A stretch of 64,000 nt of DNA, from positions 36,968 to 100,967 of the forward strand of contig NJBM01000021.1 of assembly GCA_005223045.1 (NCBI GenBank). The letters run 5' to 3'. Each line of letters begins with the position of its first letter. Position 1 is the stretch's first letter. This DNA is from Planctomycetes bacterium B3_Pla. GTDB lineage: Bacteria; Planctomycetota; Phycisphaerae; Sedimentisphaerales; Anaerobacaceae. A program made the position numbers and the translations under genes. Below are positions 26,638 to 35,173 of this stretch, one piece after another. The notes under the pieces are model-generated. The model searched no databases and was not told where the DNA came from. It worked only from the letters and a program-made list of their open reading frames with translations.

Positions 26638-27658
26638 TTGCAAATTCCCCCGCCGGCCCGCCAGCCGTAAACAATACCGCAAACCGCGTCACCAACGCAC
26701 CCAAAAGAACATAACCCAAAATCACCTGCATCGTTAGCAAAATATGTCCCCAGATACTCTGCGCATTGGCATACATGTCGCCAAAGCCGAGAGTTGTCAT
26801 CGTTACTACCGAAAAGTAAATGGGACGAAGAAAAACCAAGAGGCCATAGTGCCATAGAGGTAAATGCGGTTCTACCTCCATATTGCTGACAATCCCAGGA
26901 GGAAACAAATAGGCTAAGTTGGAATAAACCACCGCAAAAAACAATGCTAATCCGAAAAAGGTAAAAACAATCCGCTTTGTGGATATGCCATAGTCACTGA
27001 TCAACCAAAATGATTTGACAAGCCATTTAAGCAAAGAATGTTCCTTGTACCACTCCTCCCAGTTCTTCCGCCGAATATTGTACTCTAAGAGTTGCTTGAC
27101 CTTGGGATGAATTCTAATATTTCCTAAACTTACGCCCAGAAAGTCTGTTTTATTGTTGACTTTGACATCCCAAAAAGATGTTTCATTGTCTATTAGGACT
27201 GTTCTAAAATTTGCATCTTGCAAGTAAGTACCGTAGAAGTTTGTTCCTTGAATATGAGCTCCTTCGAACTTTGCGTTGCTTAGATTTGCATTAGCGAATT
27301 TTGCATTTTGGAGACGTGACCATATAAAACGTACATCTTCTAGGCTTGCCTCACGGAAAAAAGTGTTTTCTAAATGAACTTCTCCAAGAGACGTATAGTC
27401 ATAGCCCTGTACAAATTGCCCCTTGTGAAAATAAGCCCCTTTTAGATACCAGTTTGAAAAATCTTTTCCTTGAAGCCAAACATCTATGTTGGGATGACTC
27501 TCTCGCCATTTGTTCCACTCGGTCATGTCTTTTCTATCAGAGCAACGTCTGAGCATTTCGTATTGGTTCAGATCGCAACGCAATCCTTTCTTGAGAAGCT
27601 TGGGATCATACCTTCGTTCATCTTCTGGTTTTTCGGTTTGTGAGTTTGGTTTGGTCAT
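26621..27658 (-). CDS. Pentapeptide-repeat ion channel protein
   Basis: 345 residues from the ATG at 27658. The N-terminal half carries pentapeptide repeats (about 70-165; ANLSNAKFEGAHIQGTNFYG), a right-handed quadrilateral beta-helix. The C-terminal half is a two-helix potassium-channel module: helix about 234-256, pore loop with TMTTLGFGDM (filter TLGFGD) and a last helix about 305-330. This combination occurs in bacterial membrane proteins annotated as pentapeptide-repeat ion channels. The beta-helix may be a cytosolic gating or protein-binding domain. Base composition is more AT-rich than in the neighbouring genes, hinting at acquisition. It overlaps and precedes the papain-like gene. Confidence 0.8.
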   Translation of the reverse strand: MTKPNSQTEKPEDERRYDPKLLKKGLRCDLNQYEMLRRCSDRKDMTEWNKWRESHPNIDVWLQGKDFSNWYLKGAYFHKGQFVQGYDYTSLGEVHLENTFFREASLEDVRFIWSRLQNAKFANANLSNAKFEGAHIQGTNFYGTYLQDANFRTVLIDNETSFWDVKVNNKTDFLGVSLGNIRIHPKVKQLLEYNIRRKNWEEWYKEHSLLKWLVKSFWLISDYGISTKRIVFTFFGLALFFAVVYSNLAYLFPPGIVSNMEVEPHLPLWHYGLLVFLRPIYFSVVTMTTLGFGDMYANAQSIWGHILLTMQVILGYVLLGALVTRFAVLFTAGGPAGEFANEKEE

Positions 27659-27711
27659 TTGTCTTGTCTCTAAAACGCGACTATTGTGCTCCGTTATGTG
27701 ATTTAGGCATT

Positions 27712-27746
27712 TGTCATTGCGAGGCCCGAAGGGCCGTGGCAATCCA
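27712..27746. repeat. Single REP-like unit (TGTCATTGCGAGGCCCGAAGG type)
   Basis: TGTCATTGCGAGGCCCGAAG is followed by GGCCGTGGCAATCC, the common 'TCATTGCGAGG...GCAATC' repeat with a small internal stem. Confidence 0.65.
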
Positions 27747-27826
27747 CTTGCTCCCGATAGCCACAATTGGTGCGATTCTATCGCACCCTACCGCTATCGC
27801 ACCTTTCAATTGAATTTGTCCTCTCC

Positions 27827-27917
27827 GTCATTCCGAGCGGAGCCGAAGGCGGAGTCGAGGAATCTGTTTTGAATAGATTTCTCCACTTCGTCCCTTCGGG
27901 ACTTCGGTCGAAATGAC
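27827..27917. repeat. REPIN-like palindrome
   Basis: The left arm GTCATTCCGAGCGGAGCC...GAGGAATCTG faces the right arm AGATTTCTCCACTTCG...TCGAAATGAC in inverted orientation around a short loop. Confidence 0.65.
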
Positions 27918-28177
27918 CCGATAGTCTTTTTCATCGTTCGCATTAAACGCCCTCAGTGCGGTCATTATAGGTGTATCCACCGTTGGCACAAAGCGCTAAA
28001 TCCACAACGACAAACAGGTTAAGTTAGGTAATGTTTGATGTGCGTTGAGCGTTGGCTTTTTTGCAAAAATAAGCTTGTGGAAGGGAGCATCCGGGTGTAA
28101 ACTACTGTGTTTGTTTTTGAGCGTGAAGAGTTCGATATTTTGATCCTTTTTGCTATCTAACGCAGAGGTTTACTATT

Positions 28178-29281
28178 ATGAAGGCAAATTTCAACAGAGC
28201 GGCGCTTGCCGAGGCGTTGGGGCTGCTGACGTCCGTGACACCGAGCCGAACACCCAAGCCGATACTTCGCTGTGTGCGGATAACCGCCGAGGAAAAGGAA
28301 GTCCGGATTTGTGCGACGGACCTGGAGGTCGGCATCAACTATACAATCTCCGAGGTGCAGGTCGAAAAGACAGGCGACGTCGTCGTCCCGGGGGACCGTT
28401 TGGCGGCGATTGTCCGAGAGAGCATCGACGAAGTCCTGTTAATCGAGGCCAGCGAAGGCAAATGCGAGATAAAGGGAGCCGACAGCCACTTTACAATTTA
28501 CGGCCAGGAGCCCGAGCAGTATCCGAAAGTTCCGGATTTCGAGGGCGACGCAGAGATAGAGATCGGCCTGGCCAACCTCCAGGCCGGCATCGAGCAGTGT
28601 CTTTTTGCGACGGCCAAAGAAAGCAGCCGCTATGCGATAAACGGCGTGCTCTGGGAGATTAAGGATAAGAAGCTGATGCTCGTCGCCACGGACGGCAGAA
28701 GACTGGCGCGTCGCAGGGTCAACCTCGCTTCGGCGCCGAAAGGCGAGGTCCCGACGAATCTAATCGTGCCGGGCAAGGCGATGGGCCTGCTTGACAAGAT
28801 CGGCGGCGGCGAAAAGGATAAAGTCGCGATAAAGCTGCCCGACAACCAGATTCTAATGAGCTGTGCAAATGTTGTTATAAGCTCCAACCTGGTCGAGGGC
28901 AACTTCCCCAAGTACGAGGACATAATCCCGACCGATTACGACAAGAAGCTGACGCTTTCAACCGAGGCGACGCTAAGCGCCGTGCGCCGGGCCTCGCTGC
29001 TGGCTAATGAGGAATCGAAGGGCATACAACTGTCGCTGGGAACCGATAAGCTCATTTTTTCCGGCAGGGCGCCGGAGACCGGCGATGCGCAGGTCGATAT
29101 GCCCGTCAGTTTCAAAGGCGAGCCGATTGATATCGGCTTTAATCCGCAGTTTCTGATAGACGCCCTGCGCGTCATCCAGGCGGCGGATTTCGAGCTTGAA
29201 TTGGGTGAGTCCGACAGGCCCGGTTTGCTCAAAAGCGGGACAAATTTTCTCTACGTCCTGATGCCGATCAACCTTGGATAG
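28178..29281 (+). CDS. dnaN: DNA polymerase III subunit beta (sliding clamp)
   Basis: 367 residues, the usual length. The three clamp domains are recognisable; typical segments are ATDLEVGINY in domain 1, FATAKESSRYAINGVLWEI and LVATDGRRLARR in domain 2, and VDMPVSFKGEPIDIGFNPQF before the closing YVLMPINL. The clamp tethers polymerase III and other partners to DNA. dciA and gyrB follow, a conserved replication block; dnaA and recF are not in the window. Confidence 0.97.
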   Translation: MKANFNRAALAEALGLLTSVTPSRTPKPILRCVRITAEEKEVRICATDLEVGINYTISEVQVEKTGDVVVPGDRLAAIVRESIDEVLLIEASEGKCEIKGADSHFTIYGQEPEQYPKVPDFEGDAEIEIGLANLQAGIEQCLFATAKESSRYAINGVLWEIKDKKLMLVATDGRRLARRRVNLASAPKGEVPTNLIVPGKAMGLLDKIGGGEKDKVAIKLPDNQILMSCANVVISSNLVEGNFPKYEDIIPTDYDKKLTLSTEATLSAVRRASLLANEESKGIQLSLGTDKLIFSGRAPETGDAQVDMPVSFKGEPIDIGFNPQFLIDALRVIQAADFELELGESDRPGLLKSGTNFLYVLMPINLG

Positions 29282-29331
29282 CTTAGGCCCACCCGCGAAA
29301 GCGGGCTTTCGGCTGTGGTGGACTGTGCATT

Positions 29332-29676
29332 ATGGATGGAATCGAACAACTGCAAAACACACTCAAGTGCCGGAGAACGCGGAAACCATACAGCCCCGCC
29401 GACCTGGGGCAGATTGCTCAGCAGCTTTTGGACGGGCAGATTTCGCCGCGGCAGGCAATATTCAGCCAGGTAACTCAGGCCTGGAGCCATATACTGCCGG
29501 CCGAACTGCTCCGGCACTGTGAAATTGTGGATATTTCCGCCGGCCAGTTGATGGTGCGGGTGGATTCGCCATCGTATATGTACGAGCTGCAATTGTGCAG
29601 CTCGGAGCTTCTCGAAGAGTTGCAGCAGCAGTGCCCGAAGGCCCGGCTGACGAGAATCAAGTTTACCGTTGCCTGA
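29332..29676 (+). CDS. dciA: DUF721/DciA-type helicase operator
   Basis: 114 residues. The single DUF721 domain (WSHILPAELLRHCEIVDISA and LMVRVDSPSYMYELQ) matches DciA, the ancestral loader or operator of the replicative helicase DnaB in bacteria lacking DnaC. It lies between dnaN and gyrB, the position usual for DUF721 genes. A small CCCGC-GAAA-GCGGG hairpin separates it from dnaN. Confidence 0.85.
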   Translation: MDGIEQLQNTLKCRRTRKPYSPADLGQIAQQLLDGQISPRQAIFSQVTQAWSHILPAELLRHCEIVDISAGQLMVRVDSPSYMYELQLCSSELLEELQQQCPKARLTRIKFTVA

Positions 29677-29779
29677 GCAGCGATTCGCAGGCGGGGAGTT
29701 TCCGGGGTGAGAGGACCAGGAACTTCGATAGTTTTTCAGCAGGCAAAGACGATATACAAGATAGAGGGAATGAATTGAT

Positions 29780-32257
29780 ATGAAGGACCATAAGTACGAT
29801 GCAAGCAAGATAAAGATCCTCGAGGGTCTGGAGGCGGTGCGCAAACGCCCCGACATGTATATCGGCGACCGCAGCAGTGCGGGGCTGCATCATCTGGTTT
29901 ACGAAGTGCTGGACAACTCGATTGACGAGGCATTGGCGGGGTTCTGCGAAAACATAAACGTTCGCATTCATCCGGACGGCAGTTGCACGGTCGAGGACGA
30001 CGGCCGGGGCATACCGGTCGCCCAGCACAAGGATGCGAAGGTCAGCGCCCTGGAGGTCGTGCTTACAAAACTGCACGCCGGCGGAAAATTCGACAGTGAC
30101 AGTTACAAAGTAGCCGGCGGGCTGCACGGCGTGGGCGTCAGCGTGGTTAACGCCCTGAGCGAATGGCTCGAAGCCGACGTCTATCGAGACGACAAACACT
30201 ATCATTTCGAGTGCGTCAGGGGCTCGCCCAAAGGGCCGGTACAGGAAATCGGCCCGGCCAACAAGCGAGGCACGAAAATAACATTCAAACCCGACGAAGA
30301 GATATTCGGCGATACCGAATTCGCGTACGACACACTGCTAAAACGAATCCGGGAGCTGGCTTATCTCAACGGCGGGCTGCGGATGTCCTTCAGGGACGAC
30401 AGAAACGATAAGAAAGAGGTTTTCAAATTCGAGGAGGGGATTAAGGCGTTTGTCCGGCATCTTAACGAGGGCAAAGAAACGCTTCACAAGGATGTGATCT
30501 ACTTCTCCAGGGAAGACACCGATGCGATGCTCGGTTGCGAAATTGCGATGCAGTACAACGACGGCTACACCGACAACGTGCTGGTCTTTGCCAACAATAT
30601 CCGCAATATCGACGGCGGAACGCACCTTTCGGGTTTCAGGACCGCCCTGACGCGAACGATGAATTATTATGCCAGGAACAACAACCTGCTAAAGAACGGC
30701 CAGGGCACCACCGGCGACGATCTGCGAGAGGGCTTGACCGCTGTGGTGGCGGTGAAGCTGGCCGACCCGCATTTTGAGGCCCAAACGAAGGTAAGGCTGA
30801 CCAATCCGGAGGTGGGAGGTTTTGTCGAGAGCACCGTTAATGAGCAATTGGGCCATTTTCTCGAAGAGCACCCGCCGGAGGCAAAGAGGATTTTGAACAA
30901 GGCCATCCAGGCCGCCGCTGCCAGAGAGGCGGCGAGAAAGGCCCGCGAGCTGACTAGGCGCAAGGGGGCGCTTAGCACCGCCAATCTCCCGGGAAAGCTG
31001 TGGGACTGCGCCAGCAAGGAAAAAACGGCCACGGAGGTGTTCATCGTCGAGGGCGACTCGGCGGGCGGCTCGGCAAAGGCCGGGCGAGATAGAAAAATCC
31101 AGGCGATACTGCCGCTGAAGGGGAAAATCCTCAACGTTGAAAAGGCCCGCCTGGAAAAAATGTTAGGGCATGACGAAATTCGGACTATTATAAGCGCCCT
31201 TGGGACCGGCATCGGCATCGACGAGTTCGATCTGGACAAGTGCAGATACGGCAAAGTAATACTGATGACCGATGCCGACATCGACGGCGCGCACATTCGA
31301 ACGCTGCTGCTGACGTTTTTCTTCAGGCAGATGCAGGAGCTGTTCCACAACGACATGATCTACATCGCTCAGCCTCCCCTGTACGAGATCAAGATCAAGG
31401 GCAAGAAGAAATCCGAGTATATTCTCAGCGAAAACCAGATGCGAAAGCGGATGATTGCCCGCGGTCTGGAGGGCACGGAACTTCTGATCAGAAGCGGTAA
31501 CGGCAAGAGCAAAAAAGACGAGCCGAAGACCTCGGACCAAAGCGCCGAGTCCCGCGTCTGCGGCGAAGAGATGGACGCGCTCGTTAAGGCCCTGGCTGAA
31601 ATCGAACGCGTCATAGCGGTTCTGAGCAGACGCGGCATAAACTTCGCCGACTTCGTCAGAGCTTATTACAGCCCTGACAAGGGAGGGCTGCCGCCGTTTC
31701 GCATTTTCGTCGAAGGCCAGGAGGACATCTATTACGAGAGGGAGCAGTACGAAAAACGCGTTGATGAGCTGAAAGAGCATACAAAGACGTTGGCCGACGG
31801 TGAAGAGGAGGAATCGGTTGTTGCCGAGGAGCTTCACGAGGTCAGCCGTATCAATCAGAGAAGCGAGCAGCTCAAAGAGCAATTTGGTCTGGATATTAGA
31901 GATTTCCTCCTCAAACCTGCCAAGGCCGTCTCGGGCGAAGCCCTGACGACCAAGTTTCAGCTTATCAGCGGCCAGGACACTTACGACATAGCCTCATTGG
32001 GCGATATCTGCGGCGGGATAAGGCAAATAGGCGGCAAAGGAATCGAGATAAAACGGTTCAAAGGCCTGGGTGAGATGAACGCCGATCAATTGTGGGATAC
32101 GACAATGAACCCCCAAACGCGGACTTTGCTGAGTGTCAAGATCGACGATGCCGGCGAAGCAGACAGGCTCTTTAGCATATTGATGGGCGGCGACGTTGAA
32201 AAACGCCGAAACTTCATCCGCGACCACGCCCTCGAAGTCCAAAACCTCGATGTTTGA
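29780..32257 (+). CDS. gyrB: DNA gyrase subunit B
   Basis: 825 residues. The GHKL ATPase has DNSIDEALAGF and EDDGRGIPV; the transducer has QTKVRLTNPEV; the Toprim domain has EGDSAGGSAKAGRDR and DADIDGAHIRTLLLTFF. An insertion of about 170 residues in the Toprim/tail region (about 575-740) makes it as long as the proteobacterial form. The C-terminal segment KRRNFIRDHALEV is typical. With GyrA it introduces negative supercoils. The last 75 bases are repeated, imperfectly, 0.8 kb downstream beyond an MNT-HEPN gene pair. Confidence 0.97.
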   Translation: MKDHKYDASKIKILEGLEAVRKRPDMYIGDRSSAGLHHLVYEVLDNSIDEALAGFCENINVRIHPDGSCTVEDDGRGIPVAQHKDAKVSALEVVLTKLHAGGKFDSDSYKVAGGLHGVGVSVVNALSEWLEADVYRDDKHYHFECVRGSPKGPVQEIGPANKRGTKITFKPDEEIFGDTEFAYDTLLKRIRELAYLNGGLRMSFRDDRNDKKEVFKFEEGIKAFVRHLNEGKETLHKDVIYFSREDTDAMLGCEIAMQYNDGYTDNVLVFANNIRNIDGGTHLSGFRTALTRTMNYYARNNNLLKNGQGTTGDDLREGLTAVVAVKLADPHFEAQTKVRLTNPEVGGFVESTVNEQLGHFLEEHPPEAKRILNKAIQAAAAREAARKARELTRRKGALSTANLPGKLWDCASKEKTATEVFIVEGDSAGGSAKAGRDRKIQAILPLKGKILNVEKARLEKMLGHDEIRTIISALGTGIGIDEFDLDKCRYGKVILMTDADIDGAHIRTLLLTFFFRQMQELFHNDMIYIAQPPLYEIKIKGKKKSEYILSENQMRKRMIARGLEGTELLIRSGNGKSKKDEPKTSDQSAESRVCGEEMDALVKALAEIERVIAVLSRRGINFADFVRAYYSPDKGGLPPFRIFVEGQEDIYYEREQYEKRVDELKEHTKTLADGEEEESVVAEELHEVSRINQRSEQLKEQFGLDIRDFLLKPAKAVSGEALTTKFQLISGQDTYDIASLGDICGGIRQIGGKGIEIKRFKGLGEMNADQLWDTTMNPQTRTLLSVKIDDAGEADRLFSILMGGDVEKRRNFIRDHALEVQNLDV

Positions 32258-32319
32258 GTTCGTGCCGCGTTGCTCGTGGTTTACAGTTCGCATCACAGAA
32301 TAGAAAAAATAGGTGGCAA

Positions 32320-32664
32320 GTGAAACCCGCAAGTTCATTGACAAGCAGTGTCGCTGATGCTCAGTTGCTGCATCGATGCAAAAGAGCTGTCACAAGCGTT
32401 GTTGCAGGTGCAGATGTGATACTATACGGATCGCGAGCCAGAGGCGAGGCGGACAAAGATTCCGACTACGACATTTTGGTAATAGTAAATGGGCCGGTGG
32501 ATATAGCTCTCGAGGAAAAGATACTCTCCAACGTGTACCCGTTGGAGCTGGAGAGCGACCGGATGCTTACATTGATTGTTTACAGCAAACAGCAGTGGGA
32601 TTCACCACTTTACAGGGCTATGCCATTCCACAAGAACGTGGAACGAGATGGTGTGCTAATATGA
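32320..32664 (+). CDS. MNT-type nucleotidyltransferase (antitoxin of MNT-HEPN pair)
   Basis: 114 residues from GTG at 32320, which has AGGTGG 4-9 bases upstream; the open frame extends back into the end of gyrB but without conserved residues. Gly37-Ser38 followed after ten residues by Asp49-x-Asp51 (YGSRARGEADKDSDYDIL) is the Gsx10DxD motif of minimal nucleotidyltransferases. In studied MNT-HEPN pairs (MntA-HepT) this protein neutralises the HEPN toxin by adding AMP. It overlaps the HEPN gene by 4 bases. Confidence 0.8.
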   Translation: MKPASSLTSSVADAQLLHRCKRAVTSVVAGADVILYGSRARGEADKDSDYDILVIVNGPVDIALEEKILSNVYPLELESDRMLTLIVYSKQQWDSPLYRAMPFHKNVERDGVLI

Positions 32665-33056
32665 CCGACGAGGAACGTTCTCTGATTGCGTACCGTATCT
32701 CTCGCGCCCATGAGGCCCTCGAGGAGGCGATGATATTATTCAATGCCGGCCACGTCAACTCGTATGTGAATCGGCTCTACTATGCCTGCTTCTATGCGAC
32801 CTCAGCTTTACTGCTGACCAAAAACCTGTCCACCAACAGGCACGGACACCTGCGGTCGCTGTTACACAAAGAATTCGTCAAGACAGGCTCGATCCCGCAG
32901 GAAATGGGAAAACATTTCGACCTGCTGTTCACTAACCGTCAGAAAGGCGACTACGCCGATTTGGTCGTATTCAAAGCCGATGAGGTGGCCGGCTGGCTGG
33001 TTCAGACAAAAGCTTTTGTCTCCCACATCGAAGCCCTTTTATCCGACATGGCATAA
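32661..33056 (+). CDS. HEPN-domain protein (toxin of MNT-HEPN pair)
   Basis: 131 residues. The helical fold and the segments NAGHVNSYVNRLYYACFYAT and NRQKGDYADLV match HEPN (PF05168) proteins that pair with MNT nucleotidyltransferases. A canonical Rx4-6H ribonuclease motif is not clear; the closest is Arg65-x3-His69. Start and stop overlap with the upstream antitoxin gene as ATGA. The pair stands immediately after gyrB and is followed by a copy of the gyrB end, suggesting it was acquired as a unit. Confidence 0.8.
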   Translation: MTDEERSLIAYRISRAHEALEEAMILFNAGHVNSYVNRLYYACFYATSALLLTKNLSTNRHGHLRSLLHKEFVKTGSIPQEMGKHFDLLFTNRQKGDYADLVVFKADEVAGWLVQTKAFVSHIEALLSDMA

Positions 33057-33066
33057 TCCAAAACGA

Positions 33067-33141
33067 ATGGCCGGCCATGTGGAGAAACGCCGAAATTTCA
33101 TCCGCGACCACGCCCTCGAAGTCCAAAACCTCGATGTTTGA
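33067..33141 (+). repeat. Duplicate of the gyrB 3' end
   Basis: The last 63 bases (33079-33141) match gyrB 32195-32257 at 60 of 63 positions, including the stop codon, and the preceding 12 bases match more weakly, starting at an ATG. All differences inside the 63 bases are synonymous (Val GTT/GTG, Glu GAA/GAG, Asn AAC/AAT). Confidence 0.9.
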
Positions 33142-33174
33142 TTCGTACTGCGTATGTCGTATAGCGTATTGCGA
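33142..33174. repeat. Dispersed repeat, family A, after the gyrB-end copy
   Basis: Words CTGCGTATGTCGTATAGCG and GCGTATTGCGAG follow the duplicate gyrB end directly. Confidence 0.6.
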
Positions 33175-33227
33175 GCAAGAGAGAACCCGCCGAGCAAATC
33201 GGCGGATTGCAGAGGACAACTACGACG

Positions 33228-34439
33228 CTATCTCAGTCCGGTGCTCGGCGTAGACTTGTACCTGTGATAGAAATTGAGGGCGTCTCCACTTCCGGTTGCC
33301 CCGCCCAAAAGCGGATAACTGAGCATCTGAACGCGTTGGCGGAACTGGCTAAGGTCGAGTTCGCCCTTGGCCAAACCATCGATGTCCGACTTTTTGGCGC
33401 GAATTATCATAACCATAGGTGTGGAAAGCCCCAAGTCGGCAGGTTGAGGCGCATCGACTATTCTCATGGTCCTTCTGTCTTTATCATGGATCACAACCTG
33501 GCCCGTTGTGACAATTGCTGAGGTGATATTGCCCACGGACCCGCCGCTTCCGGCTATCGTAACAACCACCGACTCGTCCGGCTTCAGGCTTCGGATGTTT
33601 GCCGCATGCTTTAGTGCGTTAATAACCGTCGTTTTAAGGTTTTCGACCTTTTCGGCATCATATTCCTCCGCCGGACGATCGGCTTTGCGTCTCCTGGCCG
33701 CTTGCGGCTCGTACATGTCCCGTTTCACCTGATCCCAAACGGGATCGGTATCCTCTTTCTCTTCGGCTTGCTCTTCTTGTTCTGCTTGCGGCGGAGGCGA
33801 GAGGGGAAAGTCCACATTCATCAGGAACAATACGCCGTAGCCCTGCAGGCACATGCTTTGAATCGCACCTCTGCTTCCTCCCGAAAGCCAGGCGTACGGG
33901 CCCCGGTCACGGCTTGACACAAAAAGGCTGCCGCCCGAAGGGGCAATATTTGCCTGCTGGAGATTCTTCTGAAAGATGGCCGACATGACGCTCATATCTT
34001 CGGTCACTGCAACAAGATCTTCTGTCTTGATCTGCTCTGAGGGTATCACAAGAACCGCGCCGGCACTGTCGGATCGCGACAACGACGAAAGGCTTCTACT
34101 CAGAGAGGAAAGCCTGGTCTCCAGCGGCGCAAGCAAGGGCATTGCCGGTGCCGGAGGCATAGACGGTTGCGTCGGAGGCGTCGGGATACTCTGTTTCGCA
34201 ACTGCAACCTGTTTTAAGCTCGCTTCGACCTGCTTCTGTGCGGCTTCCATTTGCTTTTGTGCTATCTCTGCCTCCTTTTGTGCTGCTTTCGCTGCAAGCT
34301 CGGCCTCCCTTCTCGCAACTTCTGCCTGTCTTTGTGCCGTGAGGGCTTCTTCATTGGAAGCGTCTTGAGCCAAAGCGAAACCTGCCGTGATTAAATTGAA
34401 GGCGACAAATACAATAATTGTTCGGACAAAAGCTTTCAT
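33228..34439 (-). CDS. Secreted coiled-coil protein of an ECF sigma operon
   Basis: 403 residues. A signal peptide (about 1-24, ending GFALA) is followed by an alanine/glutamine/lysine-rich coiled coil (about 30-85; KQMEAAQKQVEASLKQV), a Pro-rich linker, and a globular part with VVVTIAGSGGSVGNITSAIV and STPMVMIIRAKKSDIDGLAK. I recognise no family. It is the last gene of an operon of sigma factor, membrane anti-sigma-like protein and this periplasmic protein, overlapping the second by 4 bases, so it may be the sensor or the output of that system. Confidence 0.7.
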   Translation of the reverse strand: MKAFVRTIIVFVAFNLITAGFALAQDASNEEALTAQRQAEVARREAELAAKAAQKEAEIAQKQMEAAQKQVEASLKQVAVAKQSIPTPPTQPSMPPAPAMPLLAPLETRLSSLSRSLSSLSRSDSAGAVLVIPSEQIKTEDLVAVTEDMSVMSAIFQKNLQQANIAPSGGSLFVSSRDRGPYAWLSGGSRGAIQSMCLQGYGVLFLMNVDFPLSPPPQAEQEEQAEEKEDTDPVWDQVKRDMYEPQAARRRKADRPAEEYDAEKVENLKTTVINALKHAANIRSLKPDESVVVTIAGSGGSVGNITSAIVTTGQVVIHDKDRRTMRIVDAPQPADLGLSTPMVMIIRAKKSDIDGLAKGELDLSQFRQRVQMLSYPLLGGATGSGDALNFYHRYKSTPSTGLR

Positions 34440-35161
34440 TTTTTGTTCCTTTCATTTGAACTGTTTGTATTTTCAAATTCATTCGGAGCTAAACTATCAG
34501 GCCGGGTGTTAGACAACAGTTGCGCCACACCTTGTTTTGTGAGTTCCAGCTCGTCTTCGGTTCTTACTGCGAAAGTTGCAAAAGCATTACTTAGCCGGGC
34601 GCTGTCCCGCAGCCGGTTCAACTCTATCTGCTCGAAGGCTGCCGTAACCCATTGTCGATCCTGTGTTTGGGCCGTATTGATGGACTCGACGAGGTCTTGC
34701 AGCAGTTGATTTGTCGCGGCCCCGGAAGCAGCTAAGGTGTATGCTGCGAACTGATTCAAATCGCGGTGGTACTGCTCACTTAGCTCATCCCTGAGTTGAA
34801 CATAACTGTTTGTCAGACCTAACTGTAAGTAACCTTTCATCTCAGCGGCCAGGTTCTTACGAATTACCGGCTCCAGAGAGGCCTGAAGCTGTTCCATGTC
34901 CGGCGCCGAGAGTCTGCCCGCGGCGTAACCGGCTAAAATAAGCAGCACCGCCGCGGCAGCGACCTTCGTCAGGCTCTTTATAGACCTTAGCTTCTCTCCA
35001 AGGCCGATTCGCCCCTCGATTGTTGCCGTATCTGATTCCACTGAGGCCTCAGCCAGCCGAGCAACAGTCGCATCCACCAGTTCATGTGGCGGACCCAGCG
35101 GAACATTCTCGCTTTTGAGGGCTTTTACGGCCTTTTCCAAACCATTCTCATCTTCTTTCAT
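34436..35161 (-). CDS. Putative membrane anti-sigma protein
   Basis: 241 residues. A cytoplasmic N-terminus of about 60 residues (LGPPHELVDATVARLAEA) precedes one membrane helix (about 65-88; VAAAAVLLILAGYAAGR), followed by a long helical periplasmic part. The arrangement resembles the anti-sigma factor at 24.0 kb, again without a zinc motif. Its gene starts 12 bases after the ECF sigma gene and overlaps the next by 4 bases. The function is inferred from context. Confidence 0.6.
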   Translation of the reverse strand: MKEDENGLEKAVKALKSENVPLGPPHELVDATVARLAEASVESDTATIEGRIGLGEKLRSIKSLTKVAAAAVLLILAGYAAGRLSAPDMEQLQASLEPVIRKNLAAEMKGYLQLGLTNSYVQLRDELSEQYHRDLNQFAAYTLAASGAATNQLLQDLVESINTAQTQDRQWVTAAFEQIELNRLRDSARLSNAFATFAVRTEDELELTKQGVAQLLSNTRPDSLAPNEFENTNSSNERNKK

Positions 35162-35173
35162 GGTACAACCTCA

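Larger units (their letters stand above)
27659..28177. other. Intergenic region upstream of dnaN with two repeat elements
   Basis: Gene-free. A single REP-like unit lies at 27712-27746 and a palindromic pair at 27827-27917. The 250 bases before dnaN are plainer and AT-rich and hold TGTATCCACC (near 27971), AAATCCACAAC (near 28000) and CTTGTGGAAG (near 28074), degenerate relatives of the DnaA box TTATCCACA. AGAGG precedes the dnaN ATG. Confidence 0.5.

Noticed and set aside
27659..27766. 36-residue N-terminal extension of the pentapeptide channel
   Set aside because: It is encoded by a REP-like unit (GLPRPFGPRND) and lacks an ATG; the ATG at 27658 is preferred.
32376..32660. N-terminal extension of the HEPN protein
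   Set aside because: It runs out of frame through the MNT gene; the ATGA overlap at 32661 and the HEPN family length fix the start.
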